A DNA stretch of 64,000 nt, taken from positions 29,774,385 through 29,838,384 of the forward strand of contig NC_034411.1 in NCBI RefSeq assembly GCF_002078875.1, read 5' to 3'. The position numbers and the translations under genes are program-made. The DNA comes from Numida meleagris. Taxonomy: Eukaryota > Chordata > Aves > Galliformes > Numididae. The first letter of the stretch is position 1. The number at the start of each line of letters is the position of its first letter. The notes below the pieces were generated by a model. That model was given only the letters and a program-made list of their open reading frames with translations, did no database searches and had not been told where the DNA came from. Positions 41,084-51,405 of the stretch are shown here, in pieces.

Positions 41084-41489
41084 NNNNNNNNNNNNNNNNN
41101 NNNNNNNNNNNNNNNNNNNNNNNNNNNNNNNNNNNNNNNNNNNNNNNNNNNNNNNNNNNNNNNNNNNNNNNNNNNNNNNNNNNNNNNNNNNNNNNNNNNN
41201 NNNNNNNNNNNNNNNNNNNNNNNNNNNNNNNNNNNNNNNNNNNNNNNNNNNNNNNNNNNNNNNNNNNNNNNNNNNNNNNNNNNNNNNNNNNNNNNNNNNN
41301 NNNNNNNNNNNNNNNNNNNNNNNNNNNNNNNNNNNNNNNNNNNNNNNNNNNNNNNNNNNNNNNNNNNNNNNNNNNNNNNNNNNNNNNNNNNNNNNNNNNN
41401 NNNNNNNNNNNNNNNNNNNNNNNNNNNNNNNNNNNNNNNNNNNNNNNNNNNNNNNNNNNNNNNNNNNNNNNNNNNNNNNNNNNNNNNNN
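41084..41489. other. Assembly gap (406 N) inside the CpG island; probable site of ZFAND3 exon 1
   Basis: An unbroken run of N. No codons for the conserved ZFAND3 N-terminus (RCPCGFWG) followed by a donor were found on the minus strand on either side, although this is where exon 1 should be. The flanks are extremely GC-rich, the typical cause of such gaps in bird assemblies. Predicted ORFs that run through the N block are artefacts. Whether 406 is a measured or arbitrary gap size cannot be told. Confidence 0.7.
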
Positions 41490-41700
41490 CGCACCCTACG
41501 GGCCGGGCCCGCGCTGAGGCGGCGCTGTCTGCGACGGCCCCTCCCGCCCGCCGGTTCCTGTGACGACCCCGCTGAGGCGGCGAGGCGCGCCCGGCCCCCC
41601 GCGCCGCTCGGTCTGTGACTCAACAATGCGCCCCCCGCTGCGCCGGCACCTCGCCTCCCCCCGTCCTGAGTGTGATGGTTTCACCGAGCCGCCGGATCAG
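41490..41700 (-). promoter_or_regulatory. ZFAND3: Likely ZFAND3 5' UTR or core promoter side of the gap
   Basis: If the start codon lies in the gap, the sequence immediately right of it is upstream for the minus-strand gene. It holds SP/KLF-like boxes, a CRE half-site and a perfect AP-1 site within about 90 bp, and no TATA box, as usual for CpG-island promoters. A minus-strand ATG at 41626 opens a frame entering the gap; this could be an upstream ORF but its sequence is unrecognised. Confidence 0.45.
41616..41622. promoter_or_regulatory. AP-1 consensus site
   Basis: Exact TGACTCA within the CpG island, about 125 bp from the gap edge. A sequence match only; occupancy unknown. Confidence 0.4.
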
Positions 41701-41957
41701 CTGGGAGTGGCCCGTACCATAGGCCAGCCGCGGGGGGAGGCGGGCCTGAGCAGGGGTGAGAACTCGGAGAGAAACAAGTTTAAGAGGCGCCTACAGACTC
41801 GAGAAAGTAACGAGTAACCCTGTTAGGAAGCACTGGGATATCCGGGGCCTAGAAGAGCCAGCTGCGCCCACCGCCGTCGCTTGCCTCTACCCGGGCGTTA
41901 CACGCACGTTGGTACCGCCGCGGGACATCCGACGGAGGGTGGTTGTCGGCTGTGGCG

Positions 41958-41967
41958 GCGCATGCGC
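41958..41967. promoter_or_regulatory. NRF1 binding site
   Basis: Exact GCGCATGCGC palindrome, the consensus of nuclear respiratory factor 1, in the right shoulder of the CpG island. NRF1 sites are enriched at CpG-island and bidirectional promoters. Confidence 0.65.
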
Positions 41968-41981
41968 GGTAGGCTGCGGAC

Positions 41982-41990
41982 GCGGAAGTG
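41982..41990 (+). promoter_or_regulatory. ETS/GABPA site
   Basis: GCGGAAGTG matches the ETS-family consensus CCGGAAGTG with one change. It lies 14 bp after the NRF1 site, a common arrangement at TSS-proximal positions, suggesting a plus-strand start near 41.99-42.02 kb. Confidence 0.5.
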
Positions 41991-42235
41991 GGTCGGCGGC
42001 GGAGGGGTTCCCCTGGGATCTCTCCGCGCTGCCCGGCCGGGCCCTGCTGGGACGGGTCGCGACGGGGGGGTTCTCTGGGTCTTGCCGTCTGGTTCCGTGC
42101 CGGACCTCCGGTGGGACGGGCCTGGAGGTCGCTGCGAGCAGCTCTCTTCCTTTCCTGCTTGCTTTATAGGCGTTGGTCTTCTGTCTTCCTCAGTATGAAA
42201 TAAAATCTGTTGTTTTTCTGAAATACGCTGGGTTT
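41990..42235 (+). ncRNA. Possible short divergent transcript from the CpG island
   Basis: Inferred from order only: an NRF1/ETS pair, then about 200 bp of GC-rich sequence, two good plus-strand acceptors (AG at 42168-42169 after CTCTCTTCCTTTCCTGCTTGC; AG at 42192-42193 after GTCTTCTGTCTTCCTC), then AATAAA and a T/G-rich downstream element. It could be an upstream antisense RNA (PROMPT-like) or the start of a longer lncRNA. The frame 41881-42198 ends at the poly(A) signal but its product resembles nothing I know. Confidence 0.25.
42199..42204 (+). terminator. Polyadenylation signal
   Basis: Exact AATAAA, followed by TCTGTTGTTTTTCTG and then GGGTTTTGTTTTC within 40 bp, a convincing T/G-rich downstream element. 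Many AATAAA occur by chance in AT-rich DNA, but this one sits at the edge of the CpG island just after a promoter-like motif pair. Confidence 0.35.
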
Positions 42236-44932
42236 TGTTTTCTTCTTTCGAGGTTTATGTCTGTGCTAAGCACCACTCGCAGCTAGAGGAAGCGACACTG
42301 AAGGGTGACTGAAGAGGAGGTGGCCTGTGCCTCATGTTTTGGGCCCCGGAGAAGGGGAAATGCAGGAATTCAGATCTGGTGAGCAGAGAGGCCTGCAGCG
42401 GGGCCTTCACGCAGGCCATTGCTGGCTGCTGTCCTTTAGACAAGAAAGGAGAAGGGAATTTCCAGTGTTTTGCCTTGAGAGTTGAGTAATGAGGATTGTG
42501 CTTCTGCTGTGGGTTTTGCAAATGGCCCTCAGCCAGTTAATAGTCGTGCTCACTGTACCTCGGCTTTGTCTGGGAAGTAAGGGTAGGCAAAGTTTGAGCA
42601 GGTTTTTGAGGTGTTGTTATTTTACGCCTGGAGTGGTTTAACATGGCAGCGAAGGCATCCGAACAACTTCAGCTCTGTCAAATACTGATGCCCTATGGAG
42701 GAATAATCTGAAGGGGAGAAAATCTTTAGGATTCAACTATACTTGAATGTTGTGGGCAGAAGGAGCATGGATGGGAGGGTGGTAATCCTTCTTAATGAGG
42801 AGCTAGTGATCCTGCAGCTTTTTTCTGGGCATCTTTTGCAGAAAAATCAGAAATAATCTGGAGGAGACCAAAGTACAGTCTGCAGAGAATGAAAACCTTT
42901 AAAAGTGTAATGCTTATAGTTTGGCAAGTGAACGGTTGCATTTGGGAAGAGGTATAACCATTTATTCATATTTAAAATTATAAACAAAAGTGGAAGGTGT
43001 TTACCTACCAGCAAGATGTTGCGTTTAGTTAAAGACGTAAGAGAGGTGTTTCTAAGGAAAGCAACACAGAAGTCAAATAAGGAAAATGTTCTCACAGTGA
43101 AGTCTGATTTTTTTTACCTCTCACTGCAGTGCTTCAGGCTCATTCTCAGTGGGGCCACAATGCAGGATTAGATGAGGTAGCTTCATAAGATTGAGAGGCA
43201 AAATCCTACCAGATTTAGAAGTGACAACTAAGTACTGTTGTTTCTCAAGTATTCCCTTTCTTCATATATAATAGAAAGAGTTGTACCTGTTTATCATCAG
43301 AACATTTTGGGTTGTTTATTTTGTTATAGACACAATTGGCCAATTGAGATATATGTGCACAACCAGGAAGTGAAGCAGGTGGAGAATGTCACAAGTGTTG
43401 TACATCTTCCTTCTCATCTTGAGGTCTAAATTACCATAAAATGATAAAAGTGACTCATGTGGTGCCAATCTCTTAGAGAGACTCTTCAGTTGATTGAAAT
43501 AATCACCACTTTTTATTCCTCTCCAGTAGGTTGATATTCTTTGTATTTAATTTTTTTCGTTTGTAAGATCATTCTTGTTAAACTTTCTACTGAGGTTGAA
43601 AAATAAAATGGGCATGTGGAAGAGGGCAGTGGAGAGGATGTCTGAGCTGCAGTGGTACCTAGCTATAAAGGTGAACAGTTATGATGATTCACTGTAGCCT
43701 AGGAGCATAGGCTGTAGACGGTGAAGAAACTAACCTCCAGCAAGTCAGCATCACAGGTGGGATCCCAAAAAAAAGGCAACTGAACCCTGCCCAAGACTGG
43801 CACACATTTTTCTGGCTGAGTGAGGACCAGAGCTGTCAGCCTTTCAAATATCTGCTCTTCAGTGCTTACCTCACCTCATTTTCTACATTTGAAAAGCATA
43901 TCTTGGTTCTTTGTGCACAGCTGGCATAGCAAAGTGTGATCCGGCTGAATGCCTCAAGATTTGCTTATTCATTTAGTTTGAGTTAGGTGTCAGTGCAAGC
44001 AATCTGTAGGCAGAAATACCCACGCCCTAGCCTCAGGCGTGGGCCTCAATGAATCTGACTCTGGGTTTCTTTGCCGCTCAGAGGAGGCCTCCAAATTAAA
44101 GAAGGCAAGCTGAGTTCATCTTGGCTCTCGACACTGGTTGTGTTGACAAAGCAAAAGGAATAGAATCATCTGTGAATTATCAACTTATGAGTAATGTAGA
44201 TTAGAATCTTTTCACTGGCACATGTTTTTAAAACATACGACAGATTTAAACACTACAGGAGAAGTGTAAATAGTTGTAGAATGGAGTTTGGAATCAAGAC
44301 TTTGACTTTTTTTTCAGATGTTTTAAATCTCTTCACAATTAAGTTTTGCTTTCTGAAATGGAAACGCTTATACATCTCATGGGCACTCTGGAAATAGAAT
44401 CTTTGTTGGGTGGCTTTTTTAAAAATGAGAAATTGGTGTTGTTATTACTTCTGTAACTAAAAGAGCGGCATTTCTTTGCAATTAATGTCTGGATGGAGGG
44501 TCCAAGGTGAAAGCGATAACTCTTAACACTGCCAGTTGCAATTTGCAAGGATATGACTAACCCAGAGGCAATTATTATGAATAATACTTTTATTTATTTC
44601 ACATTGTGTGTGACTTCCACTTCCTGACCTTTTTGTAATCCAGTGTACTTCGAGAAAAGCACAAATGCAGAAACTACAGTGCTATTAAACAAAACATTCT
44701 AGGCTAATCTAAAAAATGCCAGCCAAAATATTAAAAACTAAACAATAAAAACATTTGGTGTCATTTAATAAAGGGAGAGGGGATGCCTAGGACAAAATTG
44801 GGATAGTAACCCCACACAGATGTGACAGTGACTAAGACTGAAAACATACACAGAAAAATAAACCTGCAGATGTTCTGTATAAGCTAGTATTTTTTTTATT
44901 ATAAACTGTGAGACTCATGAATGTGTAACGAT

Positions 44933-45010
44933 GATCGCATTGTGCTAGGCATTTCCTGGTGATGGACAGCAGACTCAGCAAAGACCATTCTTAGCCTTTG
45001 AGAGCTCCTT
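44933..45010 (+). repeat. Probable L2-like LINE tail fossil
   Basis: gcattgtgctaggcatttcc, then gatggacagcagactc, accattcttagcctttgaga and gctc follow the order of the ancient L2 3' region (TGTGCTAGGCACTG, then ACAGCAGTGAACAAGAC, then GTCCCTGCCCT...GAGCTTAC). Very diverged, so assignment is by eye only. Confidence 0.4.
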
Positions 45011-45017
45011 TTAGCAA

Positions 45018-45148
45018 ATGATCTCCAAGCACTTTTTAAAAAGGGTAAGCATTGTCACAGTAATTTTACCAGGAGGAAAGCAGCCTTGGAAAGTGAAACA
45101 AACTGCCTGGGGTCATGCAAGAAGTCACCTGCAGATCTAGCAATAGCA
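45018..45148 (+). repeat. Probable MIR/CORE-SINE-like fossil
   Basis: atctccaagcactttttaaa, gggtaagcattgtcac, then attttaccaggaggaaag and agtgaaacaaactgcctggg, gtcatgcaagaagtcacctg, cagatctagcaatag. This follows the amniote-wide MIR-type 3' consensus (CAAAGCACTTTA...GTAAGTATTATCCCCATTTTACAGA...AACTTGCCCAAGGTCACACA..AAGTCAGTGGCAGAGCTGGG). Old and diverged. Directly adjoins the L2-like piece. Confidence 0.5.
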
Positions 45149-46359
45149 ATCACCTCGCTGAGCTCCCAGTGTAGCAGCTCATGCAGGGTCTATGTCTTCC
45201 TTCAGAGCTTGTGTCAAAGGGTGCTCCCTTTGCAGCCCCCATGACCTCCCTCCTCTGCCCTGAGTACAGGATCACTTAAAAGTGGCATCCCAAACCATCT
45301 CCTTGGTTTATAAATTAAAGGGTTAAAAATAAATAAAGCACTAAAAACATCCTTCCATTTTAAAATGGAGCTTAAGGTAAAAGAATATAATTAAATGGAA
45401 AGGCGAAAGATTCATGATATTTATATATTTCCTTTGTTTCCTTTACCTGCTTTCTCTCCAGCATTTTCATAACACCAGGCCAAAGGGTCATTGTCAGCGC
45501 CAAGGTCTTCTAGGTCTAATGCTAGCAGAGACGAACAAGCATAATAAAGCATATAAAACAACCCAGTCTTCATTAAATGGAAGGTGCCTGCCCCTGGCAA
45601 TCTAGTTGGAGAAGAGCTATCTCTGCTTTTTCCTCAGCTACTCTGAAGATGTCAGATGGGTGAATCTGCATCTGAACGCATTTCCTGGCACCTCAGTGGG
45701 TTTATCAGTTCCCTGACTCCTGATCCACTGCTTCTGAGCAAAGCTGAGATGAGCAGTAATTCCCTCATAAACGCCACAGTGTCAGGGAGGCTTAATTGCT
45801 TAGCGGCATGAGAAAGTGCTCACTAGTTCAATGACAAAATGTCTGAGGAAAATGAGGACTGGGAGCTTACCACTCTTCCTTTCTGCCCCCTGCTTGCTCC
45901 CCTCCACATGTTCAACATTTAGCTTTTTCAGAGCCATGGCACCAATATTAGCTGAGAAAATCCCGATCTTGTCATTTCTGGTGTCCATGTGAGCACAGCA
46001 AGATCGGTAGTTAGAAGTCATAAGTGCAGCCTGGGTAATTTTGTAAACAACAGCAGCACCAATTTCTTTTATAGCAAGTAAAAAAAAAACAGACATCGCC
46101 TCTGGAAATGAATAGCATATAGAGCAGCTGTTTCAAATTTGTTTGACGCTGTTATAAAACAACTGTAAAGTGTTAACAGTTGTACTCATGGCAAAGCTTC
46201 CTCTGCTTTGTGCATGTTTAAAGATTTCCCTTATGTCATATGTCTGAGTGGCCACATTTGCGCTCAGCCCTCTTGTCTTTTGGATCACCTCCGAGGAGCA
46301 TCAAAGCAGATGCCGGCTGCAAACAGCTGGGCAGGCTCTGGGCACTCCTGAAGGCCACT

Positions 46360-46812
46360 GTGGGCAGAGGCTGAAGAGGGAAGATGAGGAGGTGGAACAC
46401 CTGCCCTATGAGGACAGGCTGAGAGCTGGGGCTGTTCAGCCTGGAGAAGAGAAGACTCCAGGGAGATCTGATAGCAGCCCTTCAGTATCTAAAGGGGAGG
46501 CTGCAAGAAAGAAGTGGACAGACTCTTTAGCAGGGTCTGTTGTGCTAAGACGGGGGGAAATGGTTTCAAACTAAAAGAGGGGAGATTTAGACTGGAAATA
46601 AGGAAGAAGCTTTTTACAATAAGGGCGGTAAGGCACTGGCACAGGTTGCCCAGAGATGTGGTAGAAACCGCATCTCTGGCGACACTCAAGGTTGGACACT
46701 GCTCTGAGCACCTGATGCAGCTGCAGGTGTCCCTGTTCACTACAGGGGGGTTGGACCAGATGGTCTTTAGGGTCTCTTCCAACTCAAACAATTCCATGAT
46801 TCTGTGATTCTA
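46360..46812 (+). repeat. CR1 LINE fragment, the longest in the window (about 450 bp)
   Basis: Contains the CR1 landmarks in order: ctatgaggacaggctgagag, ctggggctgttcagcctgga, agcccttcagtatctaaagg, ggaaataaggaagaagcttt, ggcacaggttgcccagagat, ggttggaccagatggtcttt and the tail attccatgattctgtgattc. 5'-truncated and diverged. ORFs on both strands between 46248 and 46807 are decayed or antisense reading of this element and should not be called genes. Confidence 0.95.
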
Positions 46813-48889
46813 ATGTCAGCTCCTGCAAGTGAAGGGATTGCTTATAAACAAGTGGAAGGGAAAGTGGTTATGAGAGCTTGCACACGGGTAGGGGATATAA
46901 AGGTCCTGGAGTGGGAGAGGAGGCAGAAATGGATTCTTTGCAAATTCTTAACATCTCCTGATGAACATGTACTCAACCCTCTGGCTTCCCAAGCTATTCT
47001 TTGGCTTCAGTCAAAGTGACTTCTTTGACTTCATGCCAGTGACTCCAGGCTGTGTAGACTACAAATGTGTGATTCATGGGACAAATGAGATGTGAGGAGA
47101 GTAAGGCTTTACATTTGGCCAGGAGACCGGTGAAAATACCCTCACTTAGGTTTGGAGCAGAGGGCTGGCACAGGAATGAGAAACTGAAAGGTTATGTATG
47201 TCTAGCTACCCCTCTCCCTTGTACAGGAGGGAATGTGAATCACTGTTCAGGTAGGCTAATGGGTTTCAAGGGAGGTTTCTGGTATTTTACAGGCAACTTT
47301 TAAACAGAGGGACAGGCTACGGGGTAGATCTTGAAGGGAGGAGACAGGAGGAGGGGGGCCATGGAGACAGGTCAGTGGTTAATAAGCTGAAAGCAGTTCA
47401 GTGAAATACCACAGGCAGAAACCGTGGCAATGGAGGAAAGAGTCACGGAGGGTAGGAAAAGAGAAGATATCAGTGAGCTCTTGATAAGCAATACAGAATT
47501 TGAGAAACTTCTGAGCAGGGATCCTCAAGCCCTTGCTGTTGCAATTGGCCTCCCAACACTGATCTGCGCGCCTGGGACTGTCACACTGCCTGCTGCTGTG
47601 TTTACTCATTCCTTTATTAACCCCCCCAGCAGTGGTTAGCAGGAATGTGAGAGGCACAGGGAGGCCAAGGGAAGAGCTAGAACGGTGGCTTTGTCTGTAA
47701 TGGTGTGTATTTCTGAACCGGTATGACAGTTTCTCTTTAACACCTTGAAATGGGATTTGGGTCAAACAGCTTTGTTTTCCTTTTCTATTGCCTATTTCTA
47801 ATCAGTTTTTGAACTAGCAAGAAAGTACTCTGCTTTCTTAGTTTTAAAGAGGACTTTAAAAACCCTGTACAGAAATTTATGCCAGCTTTTGGAGGACTTT
47901 TATAGACAATAGCACTGAGGCAGACCCAACTGTGCTAATTAGTAAAGTACTATCATTACCTGCAATTAGTAGAAGGGTCTCCTTGCCTTGAGCTCATTTG
48001 TTGGTCTGATCGGGAGGTCAGACAAGTCCTTCAGATTGTGAGTAGGCCATGATAGCCATTACAGTGCTCAGTGGTGGGCACATCACTTCCCTCCTTTGGG
48101 CTGCACTGCTGTGGTTCAAGAGGTTTAACTCTGACACCAAGGCACTCAGGAGAAGGCAGTGCATATGTGCTGGGCCAGCGCTGAAGCACACATCTGGTAC
48201 ACTGAAGGCATGGCCATGCTGCCTGCAGAGCCTGCTGCTTGCAGCTCCAATTTGCTGCTGCACACAGCATCTGCATGACATCTGTGAGGAGATCAGGAGG
48301 GCCCTCCAGCAAGCGGTTCAGAACCATACTGGTTTGCACACATGCGTGTGATACTGAAAACCTTTAAATCTGCCAGTAAGTAGTGTGAACACCCACGAAA
48401 AAGAGCAGAAGAGTTTTCCTGGTGTGAAAGCCTCTGTGACACCAAGTGATGTTTCATTGGGCTTGCAGGGTGGTGGCAGGGCCTGCTCCTGTGGTGGAAG
48501 AGGGTGACAGGGCACTGAGCAAGGACTTCTGCCCGCTTAAGGTGACAAGTCCTATCAAAAACAGTGGAAGGACATGCTATTTTTTGTCCAAAGAAGTAAC
48601 GAATGCCCTATTTTAAATCCTACAGCATGGTGCGGAAACTATTTTGCGTTTCTGCCTGCTAGGCATGCCTTCATTTAATTGCTTAGTCTGTTCAAAAGAT
48701 ACTAGTAACCTAGTTACGTATATGCTACTGTCATGGTTTCAAATGGTTTCCTTAAAAAAATTTAGGAAAAACAGAAAGGGAAGCAACTGGAAATAAGATG
48801 TGAGGCTTATTACCACCACTTCTCCAGTGCTTCTCCAGCCTAGGGAAATCCTACAGGATGCCATCTTCATGTAGAACCCTGAAAAAGAA
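46813..48889. other. Intergenic DNA, nothing recognised
   Basis: Moderately GC-richer than the left half. ORFs near 47.4-47.8 and 48.0-48.4 kb occur on both strands over the same bases, a sign of chance openness. No repeat family or exon recognised. Confidence 0.5.
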
Positions 48890-49034
48890 ACAGGAGGTGT
48901 TCAAGGCCAGGTTGGATGGGGCCCTGGGCAGCTTGATCTGGTGGCTGGCAGCCCTGCTCATGGCAGTGGGTTGGAACTGGGTGGGCTTAAAATCCCATCT
49001 GACCCAAGCCATTCTGTGATTCTGATTCTATGAC
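48890..49034 (+). repeat. CR1 LINE fragment, 3' end
   Basis: Reads aggtgttcaaggccaggttg, gatggggccctgggcagctt, then ggttggaactgggtgggctt, and the tail ccattctgtgattctgattc. About 145 bp, 5'-truncated. Its 3' end is followed 150 bp later by an A17 run (49186-49202), which is probably unrelated because CR1 does not end in poly(A). Confidence 0.92.
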
Positions 49035-51342
49035 TTATCTTGGGCATTTGACAGAAAACCACTTACTTATTCCAAGGGGAAATTTTGGTACCTGTTGACT
49101 GAATGATCTGGGAGACCTTGCTGGCAACTGCTGGGGCTTTTTTCCTGCTTATGAATATCACAGCTTGCAGCAAGTCTCTCCTCTGAAAAAAAAAAAAAAA
49201 AAGAAAAATCCAAAGCATCCAGTCAGGAATAGGGAAAAACTGGCATGAATGTCCAGATGGCATGGAAGTGATATACCAGAAGATGGTTACAAAATTATCT
49301 CTTCTCCAGCTTCCTGCATTATTCCCAAACAGCAGGCTGTGAACAAATAAGCCCCAGAGACTAGTATTTCTGTCAGCAATTTCATGGAGTATAGCCGTGG
49401 GACTTTTAACAGCCTGAGTGGGACAGCGTTACACCACTGGTATTGGCACATCTGTCTAACAGCGCACTGACCTGTTAAAAACAAATGTCCCCGTGTAGAC
49501 CACAGCTCTCTCTTTCCTTCTCTATGCTAACAAATGTGGCTATAGCTATTTATGTAGCTACAGATCTAGCCCTGCTGCTGCTTCTATTCTAAGCCCATTC
49601 CCCAGGAGATCTTTAAAATACAATTATCTCCAGCTCCACTTAATCACACAATCTGTCCCAAGGTCTGTTCCTGCTTTTTTGGTCCCCCTGTTGCCAAGGT
49701 CTCTCTCAAGGTAGTCTGCTCCCTCTTGTCTTTGACCCCATACCAGCCCCTGGCTGTACCCCTTGTCAGCATCTTGCTGCAGGACAGCCTGGTGGCCTCT
49801 CTGGCTGCTACAAAAGCAGATAGTGGAGTAGTCTTACTGTATTTAACCTACCCCATGTGGGTTAGGTTACCTTGTGACTGGACTTTCCTTTTGCCAGCCT
49901 CCCATTGCTGCTTTTGTGCAGGCGTCACAGCACCTCCCTAGCCATGCTTTTCCCCCTTCCCTCAGCAGGTGCCCAGAGCTGAGCAGTCAGCCTAGCAACA
50001 ACTCATCCAGGGCCATCTTTCTAGGCTGTTGTAGAAAACCGAGCAGTGAAGAAATGGAGCATGTTATGATATTTTGAGTTCAGTGAAGAATTCAAACTGG
50101 AAACTAGCAGGTGGCTTCTAGTGTGCAGAAGCAAGGCCAATAGAGGATGGGAAAATACAGGCTTAGGAGCCTGTGTGGTGGCACTGAAGGACTGCTGAAA
50201 TTAAACTCTGCTGTCTGAGTTTCAGCTGTGTCCAGTTTGAGTTCAGCTTACGCTGAAACCTCAGTACTAATTTATACCCCTGTAAAATGTCTCATTTTTT
50301 TCACAAGCATGAGAACCAAGTTGGAAGCAAAATGCATAAGGACTACAGTCATAGGTGAGGCAGTAGAAAAAAGGGTGAGGGACAAACTCCCAGTAGGCAG
50401 TTCTAGCTTCATCCAAAGTTATTTACTGCAGGATTTCTCACACCCGTGTTTGCCTCATGTAGTCTATTTCTGGAGACAGGCTGCCAGATGCTAGTTAAGC
50501 AGGTGGTTTGCCAATGACTCCCACATTATATATTGATCTGTTCTGCGCTCCCTGTTCCTGGCTGGTAACTTTATCAAGGCAGAACTGCCTTGGTGTTTTA
50601 TGTTTTGACAGTGCTCAGCAGTACTGGGCTGCTGAATGAAGCACACACAATCCTCTACATGTATAAAACCATCAAAGAAAAGAGGATAAAGCGCCCACTT
50701 ATTAAACTCACCCTTCCCGCTCTTCCCCTCCCATGCCATGCTAGCCCTGGAAAAACCTTAACAAAAAGCTCAGCTCTTCCCCAGGGAAGCAGTGAGCATC
50801 TCTTCTCCTCTCTCAAGATGCAAAAGCTGCTTCTCAGTCCTCTGCTGAGCCACCTGCCCAAAGGCCAGCATCACTTGGGAAGGGCAAGCCAACCAGACAT
50901 GTTATTCCAACGCAATACCTATGAGTTTTCTTTGTCCCTTCTGCTATCTGATCCTTTCAGTTGTCCACAATGCATCCCAGATTGATTTCCTTCTTTGCTG
51001 AGCATCATCACCAGCTGCGCTCAATGACTGTTCCACCTTTGGATGTGGTGGTTACAGAAAGGGCAGCCTGCAGCTTCTTTACTGGCTGTTTCCTGGATCA
51101 TGCAGGCTGATGCATGAGCCAAGGGAGCTCTGCCATGCGGTGTGCCTCATGTTTTGTGCTGCACCACTGTGGTGCTGAGGTATTCAGAGAAACACAAGTT
51201 CCATCATCATTTTCTCATCTGAATGCTGGGAAGAATTAACACTAACACATCCTATTTTGTGTCTGATTAGCCTGAAGAAGTACTTTCTTCTCTGAACAGC
51301 ACTGATGATAGTACTGTATTTTCTTGAAGTGAGGGTGACTGA
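49035..51342. other. Intergenic DNA with an A17 run
   Basis: Contains an A17 run at 49186-49202 and otherwise unremarkable sequence. Overlapping ORFs on both strands near 50.5-51.0 kb show no family resemblance. Confidence 0.5.
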
Positions 51343-51405
51343 TCACAGAGTCATAGAATGAGTTGGATTAGAAGGGACCTCAAAAATTGTGTCCTTCCAA
51401 CTCAA
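51343..51405 (-). repeat. CR1 3' tail fragment, reverse orientation
   Basis: Plus strand reads cacagagtcatagaatgagt, tggattagaagggacctcaa, then ccttccaactc. This is the reverse complement of the CR1 terminus. It is the only clear minus-oriented CR1 copy in the window. Confidence 0.85.

Larger units (their letters stand above)
40780..42140. promoter_or_regulatory. CpG island, probable bidirectional promoter of ZFAND3
   Basis: Composition changes abruptly from AT-rich flanks to strongly GC- and CpG-rich sequence on both sides of the N gap, the only such place in 64 kb. Being the first CpG island upstream of ZFAND3 exon 2, it is the expected ZFAND3 promoter. Visible sites include pyrimidine-rich SP/KLF-type boxes (cccctcccgcccgcc, 41538-41552), a CRE half-site TGACG (41561-41565), an AP-1 consensus TGACTCA (41616-41622), an NRF1 palindrome and an ETS site. 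Long ORFs in the island (for example 41756-42169 plus, 40719-41078 minus) are the usual stop-poor artefacts of GC-rich DNA. Confidence 0.85.
42236..46359. other. Intergenic flank without recognised gene
   Basis: AT-rich DNA right of the CpG island. Apart from the ancient-repeat stretch near 45 kb, no transposon or conserved exon was recognised. A minus-strand ORF at 45800-46096 (98 codons, beginning MSVFFLLAIKEIGAAV) is the cleanest-looking frame but has no family resemblance or splice context that I can support. Confidence 0.5.

Noticed and set aside
40763..41626. 287-codon minus-strand ORF across the CpG island and the gap
   Set aside because: It spans 406 N, so most of it is unknown sequence, and the visible ends are Gly/Ala/Arg/Pro-rich with no family resemblance.
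41756..42169. 137-codon plus-strand ORF in the CpG island
   Set aside because: GC-rich DNA has few stop codons. Other plus-strand frames are open over the same bases and none resembles a known protein.
46248..46807. Plus- and minus-strand ORFs of about 100 codons
   Set aside because: They fall on or across a CR1 LINE fragment and are decayed or antisense readings of it.
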